The position numbers and the translations under genes are program-made. A stretch of 64,000 nt of DNA from the NCBI GenBank assembly GCA_004346725.1, contig SMDE01000006.1, positions 62,001 through 126,000 on the forward strand, in the 5' to 3' direction. The stretch's first letter is position 1, and every line of letters begins with the position of its first letter. The stretch is from Phytobacter diazotrophicus. GTDB lineage: Bacteria > Pseudomonadota > Gammaproteobacteria > Enterobacterales > Enterobacteriaceae. This document shows positions 36,452 through 46,377 of the stretch, one piece after another. The notes beneath the pieces are model-generated. The model searched no databases. It was not told the origin of the DNA and saw nothing but the letters and a program-made list of their open reading frames with translations.

Positions 36452-38158
36452 ATGGCCATAACAGGAAACGACTCGCCAATTATTGGGATAGATCTGGGAA
36501 CATCGAACAGTGCAGTCGCGTGGTTTGACGGTGAAAACCCACAGTTGCTCACGGGCGCGCTGGGCGAACGATTGACCCCCTCAGTGGTTGGACTGGACGA
36601 TGACGGTAGTCTGCTGGTGGGTGAAGCGGCGAAAGCGCGACTGGTCAGTCATCCTCACCTGACCATTGCCAGTTTCAAACGCTACATGGGAACAGATAAG
36701 ACGTGGAGTCTGGGGTCACGCCGGTTCCGGGCAGAAGATCTGTCGGCATTGGTGCTACGTAAACTGAAGACTGACGCGGAAGTTGCGCTGGGTGGCACTG
36801 TTTCTCGCGCCGTCATCACCGTACCGGCTTATTTTAATGACGTTCAGCGTAAAGCGGTTAAAGCGGCTGGAAGACTGGCCGGGCTTGAGGTTGAGCGCTT
36901 GCTGAATGAACCCACCGCGGCATCGTTGGCATATGGACTTGCGGATAATCGCGAGCAAAAATTCCTGATTTTCGATCTCGGCGGCGGCACCTTCGATGTC
37001 TCCATCGTCGATATGTTTGAAGGGGTGATTGAAGTTCGCGCCAGCAGCGGCGATGCCTGGCTTGGTGGCGATGATTTTACCCAGGCTATTTGTCAATGGA
37101 TGCAGGAGCGTTACCCTGCGCTAGCTCATCCGAATACAGAGTGTGCGGCGGAGTTAACCCGGATTGCCGAAGCGTTCAAATGCGCACTGAGCCAGCAGGA
37201 TGAGACCAGCGCGACGCTGAGTTATAACGGTGAAGAGTACTGTTGGACATTAACGGCTGAGACCTTTGCTGGTTGTGCCGCCTCACTTCTCACGCGGCTA
37301 AAAAAACCGGTTGTACAGGCTTTGCAGGATGCGCATTTCGACCCCGAACACCTCGACCATGTCATTCTGGTGGGGGGCGCCACCCGGATGCCGATTGTTC
37401 GTCAGATGGCGACCCGCATGTTCGGACGCTTCCCGCGTAGCGAATTAAACCCCGATGAAGTGGTGGCCCTTGGTGCCGGTGTTCAGGCCGGACTGATTGC
37501 CCGGGCATGCGCGCTGGATGATATTGTCCTGACCGATGTCATGCCCTATTCCCTGGGGATCGAGGTTTCACGCAGAACTGGCGACAAAATCGATACCGGC
37601 CATTTCCTGCCGATTATTGAACGCAACGCCTTTGTACCGGTGAGCGTGATGAAAACCGTGAGCACGCTGTTTGATAATCAACAGTATCTGGAGATAGAAG
37701 TTTACCAGGGGGAAGCCCGTCGGGTCAGCGACAATCTGTTGCTGGACAAAATGAAGATTAATGTCCCGCGTCGTAAAGCCGGTGACGTGAGCGCTGACAT
37801 CCGCTTCACCTATACGCTGGACGGCATTCTTGAGGTTGAATGTAAAGTTCAGGGTGAAGAGACCGCATCAACCCTGGTCATTGAAAAAGTGCCAGGCCAG
37901 CTTAGCGAAGAGGAGATACGTGAACGTCTTCGTCAGCTTGATGGCCTGAAAATGCATCCCCGTGATGTGCCAGAAAATCGTCATTTACTGGCAGAGGCTT
38001 CTCGTTGTTACGAACGGCATCTTGGGGAGCGGCGACAAATTATCGATCACTATACCAGCCTGTTTGAACAGTCACTTGATCGCCAGGATGTACGTATGAT
38101 TGCCGCCGCGCGGGATGAATTGCGTCAGGTGCTCAACCAATTTGATGATGGGATTTAA
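36452..38158 (+). CDS. HscC-like Hsp70 chaperone
   Basis: A 568-residue Hsp70 related to HscC: phosphate-1 motif DLGTSNS (14-20), PAYFND and NEPTAA, the signature FDLGGGTFDV (174-183), and VILVGGATRMP (304-314). The linker is DVMPYSLGIEV rather than the DnaK-type DVTPLSLG. The substrate-binding part (about 380-568) is short, without a long DnaK-like lid. The start is set at 36452 because AAGGGA (36441-36446) overlaps the earlier ATG 36446. The next gene follows with no more than a 3-nt gap and encodes a J-domain membrane protein, presumably its co-chaperone. In E. coli hscC also sits beside J-domain genes, but at another locus; K-12 has nothing between cyoA and ampG. Confidence 0.85.
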   Translation: MAITGNDSPIIGIDLGTSNSAVAWFDGENPQLLTGALGERLTPSVVGLDDDGSLLVGEAAKARLVSHPHLTIASFKRYMGTDKTWSLGSRRFRAEDLSALVLRKLKTDAEVALGGTVSRAVITVPAYFNDVQRKAVKAAGRLAGLEVERLLNEPTAASLAYGLADNREQKFLIFDLGGGTFDVSIVDMFEGVIEVRASSGDAWLGGDDFTQAICQWMQERYPALAHPNTECAAELTRIAEAFKCALSQQDETSATLSYNGEEYCWTLTAETFAGCAASLLTRLKKPVVQALQDAHFDPEHLDHVILVGGATRMPIVRQMATRMFGRFPRSELNPDEVVALGAGVQAGLIARACALDDIVLTDVMPYSLGIEVSRRTGDKIDTGHFLPIIERNAFVPVSVMKTVSTLFDNQQYLEIEVYQGEARRVSDNLLLDKMKINVPRRKAGDVSADIRFTYTLDGILEVECKVQGEETASTLVIEKVPGQLSEEEIRERLRQLDGLKMHPRDVPENRHLLAEASRCYERHLGERRQIIDHYTSLFEQSLDRQDVRMIAAARDELRQVLNQFDDGI

Positions 38159-38161
38159 GTG

Positions 38162-39490
38162 ATGTCGACAATGTGGGAAACACTGGGCATCGAACCAACA
38201 ACCGATGAATCCACCATTCGCCGGGCATACGCGCGAGAGCTTAAGTTGCATCGTCCCGATCAGGATCCGCAAGGCTACCAGCTACTGCGTGAAGCGTTCG
38301 ATGCGGCGAAAGCATTCGCAAAAGGCGAGATAATCTGGCTGGACGATGACAATGTGAAAGCGGTCATCAATCTGGACCGGGCGTTGTCTGAGTTACCGCA
38401 AGCTGAATCACAAGAGGCCGTGCAGCCAGCGCTCCCACCGCAGCCAGACTGGCAGCGAGAAACCCTTGAGGAGGATGCCGAGCGCTTTTCCGTCCAGTTA
38501 CTTGCTGATGAAAGTGACGCGCTAAATGCGCTGCGATTCTATCTTGATCACCACCTGCCTGATGCCCTGGAAGCCCGACGGGTGTTTAGCCTTGAGCTGG
38601 CCCAGGCGTTGAGTCAACGACCGGGCATTTCCCGGAGTCTGGTGAACAATGTGTCGGACATTATGGGATGGGATCTGGGTGGGTATCGCGATTCCCAACT
38701 GCCTTATTGGATCGTTCACGCCCTGGAAACGCAAATTGAGGCGACTGCTGCGGACCATCATTGGGACTATTTACGCCGACAGGCTAGCCTGGATCGACAG
38801 AGCCGTCTGGCCTGGCGAATCCTCAGTGGCGAAATAGCGCATTTACCCTGGTGGGCGCGACTCATTCCAGATTTTGTTCAGGGGTTGTTGAATCAGGTGG
38901 CTGAGATCAAAAATGCTTATCCACAGTTGCTGGAACGAGTTAACCCGGCGCTGCTCCGGCTCCTTTCGACTCCCACGCCAGCCGTCTCCAGGGGGGCGCT
39001 GATCGCTATCTGGTTCTGGGGATTTGCTCTTTATATCCAGGTGCGGGCTGATGAACATTTGGTCTGGCAGGCGGTAACCATGGTGGGGATTGTGATCCTG
39101 TACTTATGGGGGGCGCCTGTGTTGCTGGCGTGCTACGAACGTAAGGCACTTCTCGCACGCATAAGCCATATTTTCTTCTGGCTACTTTCATGGGTCATTA
39201 TGGCGGTCCCGTTGTTCCACATCTACGCGCTACTGTATCACTATCCGCCAGCGAGTGCGGGCGTTGCGCGGGTCTGTATGTTTACTGCGGTGATTGCTTA
39301 CCCTGTCTGGTGGCTGGTGCGCAGTAATTTACATCAGTGGTACGCAATACCCTTTAATGGCGTCGTGAAACTGATCATGTTGCCTATCTTGTTTCTCAAG
39401 CAGTTGCCGCCGATGGTCAATGTGGTCGGGCTTATCATCCTGCCACCGTTATACAGTTACGTGATTAAGTGGCTCTATTTTTTCAATTAA
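38162..39490 (+). CDS. J-domain protein with C-terminal membrane region
   Basis: 442 residues. An N-terminal J-domain-like segment (about 1-55: WETLGIEPTTDESTIRRAYARELK then HRPDQDPQGYQLLREAFDAA) lacks the exact HPD tripeptide and reads HRPD. A soluble helical region (about 95-270) follows, and then about six hydrophobic helices (about 279-440). It starts at ATG 38162, or GTG 38159, directly after the Hsp70 stop, with GGGA upstream. The layout resembles the DjlB/DjlC proteins linked to hscC. I infer a membrane-tethered co-chaperone that recruits the adjacent Hsp70; the client is unknown. Confidence 0.72.
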   Translation: MSTMWETLGIEPTTDESTIRRAYARELKLHRPDQDPQGYQLLREAFDAAKAFAKGEIIWLDDDNVKAVINLDRALSELPQAESQEAVQPALPPQPDWQRETLEEDAERFSVQLLADESDALNALRFYLDHHLPDALEARRVFSLELAQALSQRPGISRSLVNNVSDIMGWDLGGYRDSQLPYWIVHALETQIEATAADHHWDYLRRQASLDRQSRLAWRILSGEIAHLPWWARLIPDFVQGLLNQVAEIKNAYPQLLERVNPALLRLLSTPTPAVSRGALIAIWFWGFALYIQVRADEHLVWQAVTMVGIVILYLWGAPVLLACYERKALLARISHIFFWLLSWVIMAVPLFHIYALLYHYPPASAGVARVCMFTAVIAYPVWWLVRSNLHQWYAIPFNGVVKLIMLPILFLKQLPPMVNVVGLIILPPLYSYVIKWLYFFN

Positions 39491-39522
39491 TCACTGTGCG
39501 AGCGCCAGCGATACTGGCGCTT

Positions 39523-40998
39523 TCAGACAACACGCGTTTTGCGTAGCGCCAGAAAATCTAATAATCCGCCATAGACAATACCCACCAGCGCCAGTAATGC
39601 GCCGAATTCCAGCAACGTACTGCCAATGTCGATATGGACCCATCCGCTGGCGTTCACTATCAGGATGACCAGCCAGAAACCCAGTAACAGACAGCCAGTA
39701 GAAAGCAGACGTAATGCCAGGCGGTAGGCTTTGGCAAACTCAGTGCGTGGCATAAAACGTTCTGTGCGCTGCGTGAATTCAAGCGTCTCTTTACAGAGCA
39801 GCAGCATCAACAGACCTGGCAGGGCAGCCGCGATAGAGAACAGGTAAAACATCGACCAGCCATGGGCTTCAACAAACCAGCCTGCCAGCGGCCCAACGTA
39901 AACCCGACCAACAGCAGATAACGCGGAAAGCAGGGCAAACTGAGTGGCAGAAAAGGACTTGTTGCACAGTGTCATCAGCAGCGCAACGAAGGCAGACGTG
40001 CCCATACCGCCGCAGAGGTTTTCCAGAAAAACCGCTGACGCCATGCTGATCATATCTTTCGGCGTCACGGCAAGCAGCCAGTATCCCGCATTCGAAATGC
40101 CTTGCAGCAGACCGAAAATCAGCAACGCGCGAAACAGCGACAAGCGTTGCATTAATACACCGCCCCAGAGTGCGCCAATAATAGTGGCGATAAGCCCAAG
40201 GGTTTTGTTGACTACGCCCACTTCACCGGCATCAAACCCGACGCCGCGAATCAGAAAGGTGGTGGTCAGGCTCATCGCGAACGCGTCACCAAGCTTATAA
40301 AGGACAATCAATAGCAAGATAAGCCAGGCATTATTGCGACCGAAGAAATCACGCAGCGGTTCGACAACGGCTTGCTCCAGTGAACGGGGTGCCGGGATAG
40401 CGTCGGTCGGTTCAGGGGCCAGCAACGTTGCGATAATGCACGGGATCAACAGTCCGGCCATCAGCCAGTACATGCCTTGCCAGCCGAGCCAGCGGTCCGC
40501 CAGCCACAGCGCCAGACCGCCAGACACTAACATGCCTAAGCGATAACCCAGAACGCTGATTGCCGCCCCGGTTCCGCGCTCCTCTGCTGGTAGCACATCC
40601 GTTTTCCACGCATCGAAAACAATGTCCTGTGAAGCAGAACAAAAAGCGATAACGACGGCCAGACCTGCCATCCATCGCAAATGACTGCCTGGCTCAAGAA
40701 AGCCCATCGCAGCGACCGCGACAAGTAAACCCAGTTGTGTCAGGAGTAGCCAACCGCGGCGTCGGCCAAGGAAGGGCGGGGTATAGCGGTCCATCATTGG
40801 CGACCAGAGAAATTTAAAAACATAGGCCTGGCCGACAAGCGAGAAGAAACCGATGGTTTTCAGATCGACGTTAGCTACTGTCATCCACGCCTGGAGCGTA
40901 CCGGATGTCAGCGCCAGTGGTAAACCTGAGGCGAAGCCCAGCATCAGCAGAATGGCTGATTTGGGTTGCTGAAATATACGAAGGTAATGATTGGACAT
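39523..40998 (-). CDS. ampG: Muropeptide permease AmpG
   Basis: Inner-membrane MFS importer of GlcNAc-anhydroMurNAc peptides for cell-wall recycling; its products feed AmpR signalling where an ampC-ampR pair exists. 491 residues with at least 12 helices (14 in the E. coli model). The N-terminal part is nearly identical to E. coli; the last two helices diverge. It converges with the J-domain gene. Confidence 0.96.
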   Translation of the reverse strand: MSNHYLRIFQQPKSAILLMLGFASGLPLALTSGTLQAWMTVANVDLKTIGFFSLVGQAYVFKFLWSPMMDRYTPPFLGRRRGWLLLTQLGLLVAVAAMGFLEPGSHLRWMAGLAVVIAFCSASQDIVFDAWKTDVLPAEERGTGAAISVLGYRLGMLVSGGLALWLADRWLGWQGMYWLMAGLLIPCIIATLLAPEPTDAIPAPRSLEQAVVEPLRDFFGRNNAWLILLLIVLYKLGDAFAMSLTTTFLIRGVGFDAGEVGVVNKTLGLIATIIGALWGGVLMQRLSLFRALLIFGLLQGISNAGYWLLAVTPKDMISMASAVFLENLCGGMGTSAFVALLMTLCNKSFSATQFALLSALSAVGRVYVGPLAGWFVEAHGWSMFYLFSIAAALPGLLMLLLCKETLEFTQRTERFMPRTEFAKAYRLALRLLSTGCLLLGFWLVILIVNASGWVHIDIGSTLLEFGALLALVGIVYGGLLDFLALRKTRVV

Positions 40999-41039
40999 GG
41001 TTGAGTACTGGCCCGGCGAACCGGGCCAGCGTGCGGAAC

Positions 41040-41618
41040 TTAACGCGTGTTCTGCTTGATGAACTGATGAATTGTGGTGTCCTGAGACATATCCGCGATG
41101 GTGTCGGTCAACACGCTGTTAACGGCATTCGTGATCTTGTCGTTAGTCGCCTGGAGTGCGCCTTCAACGTTATAGCTGGCGCGGTAGTTTTTCGTCATTT
41201 TATTGCCGTTAGCTGCGGTTGCGATGATCGCAATATCCGCTTTCGTGGCAATGCTGTAACGCAGGTTGCCCTGAGAAACATCGGCATACAGCTGGTTAAC
41301 AATGATTTGCAGGTTAGCCGCACCGCTTGGGCCGATCATATAACCGCGTGCAGTCATTTGTTTTTCCAACACTTCTTGTAGCAAGAAGCGCAGGTCGCGG
41401 GATGCCGTTAGGGTAACCAGTTGGTTATCGCGGGTGACTTTTGCCAGTGCCTGGTCAGGACGCTGGTCTGCGCCAGTGATGCTCACTGTAACGCCCATCA
41501 GGCTAGGATCCTGCTGCGGCAGCGTAATCTTCGGTGACACTTCAAGAGTGGTTGGCGGGGTGGCGCACCCGGCCAGCATAAATAAAGCGACCAATGGGAA
41601 GAGAAGTTTTTTTAACAT
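41040..41618 (-). CDS. yajG: Lipoprotein YajG
   Basis: 192-residue envelope lipoprotein with lipobox LAGC (Cys18), as in E. coli; function unknown. It lies 41 nt upstream of ampG on the same strand and is likely cotranscribed with it. Confidence 0.94.
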   Translation of the reverse strand: MLKKLLFPLVALFMLAGCATPPTTLEVSPKITLPQQDPSLMGVTVSITGADQRPDQALAKVTRDNQLVTLTASRDLRFLLQEVLEKQMTARGYMIGPSGAANLQIIVNQLYADVSQGNLRYSIATKADIAIIATAANGNKMTKNYRASYNVEGALQATNDKITNAVNSVLTDTIADMSQDTTIHQFIKQNTR

Positions 41619-41921
41619 GTTCAGGCTCTCAGTGGATCTTAAGCTTAGATTGGGAAAATTCTTGCCATCATAACATCGCCGTCAACAAGGGGAAGTCCTC
41701 AATGCATGTAAATTCATCGCCTTGTGCTTTTTTTAACCGCACGAACGATTTGCTCTGTCGAACATGACGTCATTTTTGACCTTTTCAGTAGAGTTCATAC
41801 CTTTGACTGAGAAAATAGGACGAAAGCTAAATTTTTGTTGTTTTCTTGTTATGAACACGATAAAAGCGGCTAACATTTAAAGGGATGGGTCGCATCTCAG
41901 CGTTGTCGGAGGAGTCCTTTC
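41619..41921. promoter_or_regulatory. yajG-bolA divergent spacer with gearbox-like bolA promoter
   Basis: 303 bp without a gene. CGGCTAACA at 41867-41875 resembles the -10 of the E. coli bolA gearbox promoter, which is used by sigma-S in stationary phase. The rest holds only AT-rich promoter-like sequence. Confidence 0.55.
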
Positions 41922-42239
41922 ATGATGATACGTGAGCAGATAGAAGATAAATTAAGGGCAGCGTTTGAACCCGTGTTCCTCGAAGTTGTTGATGAAAGCT
42001 ATCGTCACAATGTACCGGCCGGTTCCGAAAGCCATTTCAAAGTTGTGCTGGTCAGTGACCGCTTTTCCGGGGAGCGTTTCCTCAACCGTCACCGTATGAT
42101 CTACGGCACCCTTGCGGCGGAACTCTCGTCCACCGTTCATGCACTGGCTCTGCATACCTACACGATTAAGGAGTGGGAAGGTCTGCAGGACACCGTTTTC
42201 GCCTCGCCGCCATGCAGGGGAGCAGGCAGCATCGCGTAA
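41922..42239 (+). CDS. bolA: Morphology/stress regulator BolA
   Basis: 105-residue BolA/IbaG-family protein. It forms complexes with the monothiol glutaredoxin GrxD and, when overproduced, rounds cells and alters murein genes. The class motif [23 protein letters not shown] is present. GGAGGAG is upstream; ATG 41922 and ATG 41925 are both possible starts. Confidence 0.96.
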   Translation: MMIREQIEDKLRAAFEPVFLEVVDESYRHNVPAGSESHFKVVLVSDRFSGERFLNRHRMIYGTLAAELSSTVHALALHTYTIKEWEGLQDTVFASPPCRGAGSIA

Positions 42240-42292
42240 AACGCATTTGCAACTGCCTGAGCTTTTCCAGTATGTTGCGTACAGTTTAAGTA

Positions 42293-42320
42293 AAAACGGC
42301 CTGCGGGCCGTTTTGTTTTG
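42293..42320 (+). terminator. Terminator after bolA
   Basis: AAAACGGCC / GGCCGTTTT with a 4-nt loop and GTTTTG beyond, 54 nt after the bolA stop. Confidence 0.85.
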
Positions 42321-42430
42321 TCTGAGTTTTGAGCGAGAAGCGCAATTTTTAGGTCAAAATTACCTCGGAATTGTGAAAAATGGCGCAACAATGCGGCGTT
42401 CCCGTTCTCGACTCACTAAAGTGATGCCGC

Positions 42431-42436
42431 TATAAT
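42431..42436 (+). promoter_or_regulatory. Candidate tig promoter -10
   Basis: A perfect TATAAT lies 149 nt before the tig ATG. The sequence at the expected -35 position is a poor match. The rest of the 345-bp bolA-tig spacer shows the bolA terminator and otherwise no gene. Confidence 0.5.
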
Positions 42437-42575
42437 GCCGCGTCTTTATATATGAACGTCTTCGGGATGATTCTGGTGACAGGGAATGTATATCTGATTT
42501 GAGAGAGCATCCCGGTTCTGCGAAGCCCTATGACAGCTTCCAGAGTAGAGTTGACCGAGCACTGTGATTTTTTGA

Positions 42576-43883
<1,308 letters not shown>

Positions 43884-43913
43884 TTTACTCATCCGGTATA
43901 AAGAGTAAACAAT

Positions 43914-43947
43914 AAGCCCGTCACCTTCTGGTGACGGGCTTTTTTTA
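43914..43947 (+). terminator. Strong terminator after tig
   Basis: 12-bp perfect stem AAGCCCGTCACC / GGTGACGGGCTT with a TTCT loop and T7. Confidence 0.95.
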
Positions 43948-44018
43948 TCGCATTGATGTTATCAGAAGTGTGCTAAAAGGGCGTTTCAGTGTTAGCGTAA
44001 CAGCAAAAGGTTGTTATG

Positions 44019-44047
44019 CTTGAAATAAGGTGTGGTCATCCCCATTA
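44019..44047 (+). promoter_or_regulatory. Sigma-32 heat-shock promoter for clpPX
   Basis: CTTGAAA (44019-44025), a 14-bp spacer and CCCCATTA (44040-44047) match the RpoH consensus well, 123 bp upstream of the clpP ATG, as known for E. coli clpP. Confidence 0.8.
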
Positions 44048-44169
44048 AGGGACTATCGACTGTGAACACTCTGGCTGATAATCCGTCCGTGAGGGGTCGT
44101 AGTCAGACCTGGCTCACTCAAGTACAATCAGTACAGCAGGTTATTTATTTTTAGATCCAGGAGACGGAC

Positions 44170-44793
44170 ATGTCATACAGCGGCGAACGAGATACCTTTG
44201 CACCCCATATGGCCCTGGTGCCAATGGTTATTGAACAGACCTCACGCGGTGAGCGCTCTTTTGATATCTACTCCCGTCTTCTTAAGGAACGTGTCATTTT
44301 CATGACGGGTCAGGTTGAAGACCACATGGCAAACCTGATCGTGGCGCAGATGTTGTTCCTGGAAGCGGAGAATCCGGAAAAAGATATTTACCTGTATATT
44401 AACTCTCCGGGTGGCGTTATCACCGCCGGAATGTCAATTTACGACACCATGCAATTTATTAAGCCTGACGTCAGCACCATTTGTATGGGCCAGGCCGCGT
44501 CCATGGGCGCATTCCTGCTGACGGCGGGAGCAAAAGGCAAGCGTTTCTGCCTGCCAAACTCACGCGTGATGATTCACCAGCCGCTGGGTGGTTACCAGGG
44601 GCAGGCGACGGATATTGAGATCCACGCCCGTGAAATACTGAAAGTGAAAGGGCGTATGAACGAACTCATGGCGCACCATACGGGTCAATCTTTAGAGCAA
44701 ATTGAACGAGATACAGAACGTGACCGTTTCCTCTCTGCGAACGAAGCCGTCGAATACGGTCTGGTTGATTCAATTTTGACCCATCGTAATTAA
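44170..44793 (+). CDS. clpP: ATP-dependent Clp protease proteolytic subunit
   Basis: 207 residues including a 14-residue propeptide. The catalytic triad is S111, H136 and D185 in precursor numbering. It forms the tetradecameric chamber served by ClpX (next gene) and ClpA. Nearly identical to E. coli. Confidence 0.98.
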   Translation: MSYSGERDTFAPHMALVPMVIEQTSRGERSFDIYSRLLKERVIFMTGQVEDHMANLIVAQMLFLEAENPEKDIYLYINSPGGVITAGMSIYDTMQFIKPDVSTICMGQAASMGAFLLTAGAKGKRFCLPNSRVMIHQPLGGYQGQATDIEIHAREILKVKGRMNELMAHHTGQSLEQIERDTERDRFLSANEAVEYGLVDSILTHRN

Positions 44794-44919
44794 TGCTCAG
44801 GCCGGAGTAGTGCCGCTATAATGAATATCGAGCGGCACTACGCTGGCAAGCGTTTTGCGCCTGGAATGGCATTTGCGTCGTCATGTGCGGCACAAAGAAC
44901 AGAAAAGAGGTTTTGACTC

Positions 44920-46194
44920 ATGACAGATAAACGCAAAGATGGTTCGGGCAAACTGTTGTACTGCTCTTTTTGCGGCAAAAGCCAGCATGAAGTGCGCAAG
45001 CTCATTGCCGGGCCGTCCGTGTATATCTGCGACGAATGTGTTGATCTGTGTAACGACATCATTCGCGAAGAGATTAAAGAAGTTGCGCCGCATCGCGAGC
45101 GCAGTGCACTGCCGACCCCGCACGAGATTCGCCATCACCTGGACGATTATGTTATCGGCCAGGAACAGGCGAAAAAAGTGTTGGCCGTCGCGGTATACAA
45201 CCACTACAAACGTCTGCGCAACGGCGACACCAGCAATGGTGTTGAGCTGGGCAAAAGTAACATTCTGCTGATCGGGCCAACCGGTTCCGGTAAAACGCTG
45301 CTGGCTGAAACACTGGCGCGCCTGCTGGATGTTCCGTTTACCATGGCGGATGCCACCACACTGACCGAAGCGGGTTATGTGGGTGAAGACGTTGAAAACA
45401 TCATCCAGAAACTGTTGCAGAAGTGCGATTACGACGTACAAAAAGCGCAGCGCGGTATCGTCTACATTGATGAGATCGATAAGATCTCGCGTAAGTCTGA
45501 TAATCCGTCTATCACCCGTGACGTATCCGGTGAAGGCGTACAGCAGGCATTGCTGAAACTGATCGAAGGTACCGTGGCAGCCGTGCCGCCGCAGGGTGGT
45601 CGTAAACACCCGCAACAGGAATTCTTACAGGTTGATACCTCCAAGATCCTGTTCATTTGTGGTGGCGCATTCGCCGGTCTGGATAAAGTGATTTCCCATC
45701 GTGTTGAAACCGGTTCTGGTATCGGCTTTGGCGCGACGGTAAAAGCGAAATCCGAAAAAGCGAATGAAGGCGAACTGCTGGCCCAGGTTGAGCCGGAAGA
45801 TCTGATCAAATTTGGTCTGATCCCGGAATTTATTGGTCGTCTGCCGGTGGTGGCAACCCTCAACGAGCTGAGCGAAGAAGCGCTGATTCAGATCCTGAAA
45901 GAGCCGAAAAATGCCCTGACTAAACAGTATCAGGCGCTGTTCAATCTTGAAGGTGTAGATCTGGAGTTCCGTGACGAAGCCTTGACCGCTATCGCGAAGA
46001 AAGCGATGGTGCGTAAAACGGGTGCGCGTGGTCTGCGTTCCATCGTTGAAGCGGCGTTGCTGGACACCATGTATGATCTGCCGTCTCTGGAAGAGGTCGA
46101 CAAAGTGGTTATTGATGAGTCCGTCATCGCCGGGCAAAGCAAACCGCTGTTGATCTACGGTAAGCACGAAGCGCAACAGGCATCTGGTGAATAA
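44920..46194 (+). CDS. clpX: ClpX ATPase / unfoldase
   Basis: 424 residues. The N-terminal zinc-binding domain has C15, C18, C37 and C40. Walker A is GPTGSGKT (119-126), Walker B VYIDEIDK (181-188) and the RKH pore loop 228-230. It unfolds tagged substrates and feeds them to ClpP. It lies 126 nt after clpP, as in E. coli, where it is transcribed from the clpP promoter. Confidence 0.98.
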   Translation: MTDKRKDGSGKLLYCSFCGKSQHEVRKLIAGPSVYICDECVDLCNDIIREEIKEVAPHRERSALPTPHEIRHHLDDYVIGQEQAKKVLAVAVYNHYKRLRNGDTSNGVELGKSNILLIGPTGSGKTLLAETLARLLDVPFTMADATTLTEAGYVGEDVENIIQKLLQKCDYDVQKAQRGIVYIDEIDKISRKSDNPSITRDVSGEGVQQALLKLIEGTVAAVPPQGGRKHPQQEFLQVDTSKILFICGGAFAGLDKVISHRVETGSGIGFGATVKAKSEKANEGELLAQVEPEDLIKFGLIPEFIGRLPVVATLNELSEEALIQILKEPKNALTKQYQALFNLEGVDLEFRDEALTAIAKKAMVRKTGARGLRSIVEAALLDTMYDLPSLEEVDKVVIDESVIAGQSKPLLIYGKHEAQQASGE

Positions 46195-46221
46195 TTCACC
46201 AATCCATACATACAGTTAATG

Positions 46222-46255
46222 AAAAAGGGGGGATTTTATCTCCCCTTTTATTTTT
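46222..46255 (+). terminator. Terminator after clpX
   Basis: An 11-bp stem with one G-T pair, AAAAGGGG ... CCCCTTTT, followed by ATTTTT. Confidence 0.85.
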
Positions 46256-46268
46256 CCTGATTCTCGCC

Positions 46269-46296
46269 GTTGAATGTGTGGGAAACATCCCCATAT
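46269..46296 (+). promoter_or_regulatory. Sigma-32 heat-shock promoter for lon
   Basis: GTTGAA (46269-46274) and CCCCATAT (46289-46296) with a 14-bp spacer, about 80 bp before the lon start, the same arrangement as the E. coli lon promoter. Confidence 0.8.
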
Positions 46297-46377
46297 ACTG
46301 CTTTACATGTTAATGGTGCGTGTTGCACAGTCACGTCACCGGATTACCTGGCGGACATTAAACTAAGAGAGAGCTCT

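Noticed and set aside
46270-46377. N-terminal extension of Lon by 36 residues
   Set aside because: It would start inside the sigma-32 promoter; the ATG at 46378 matches the known Lon start.
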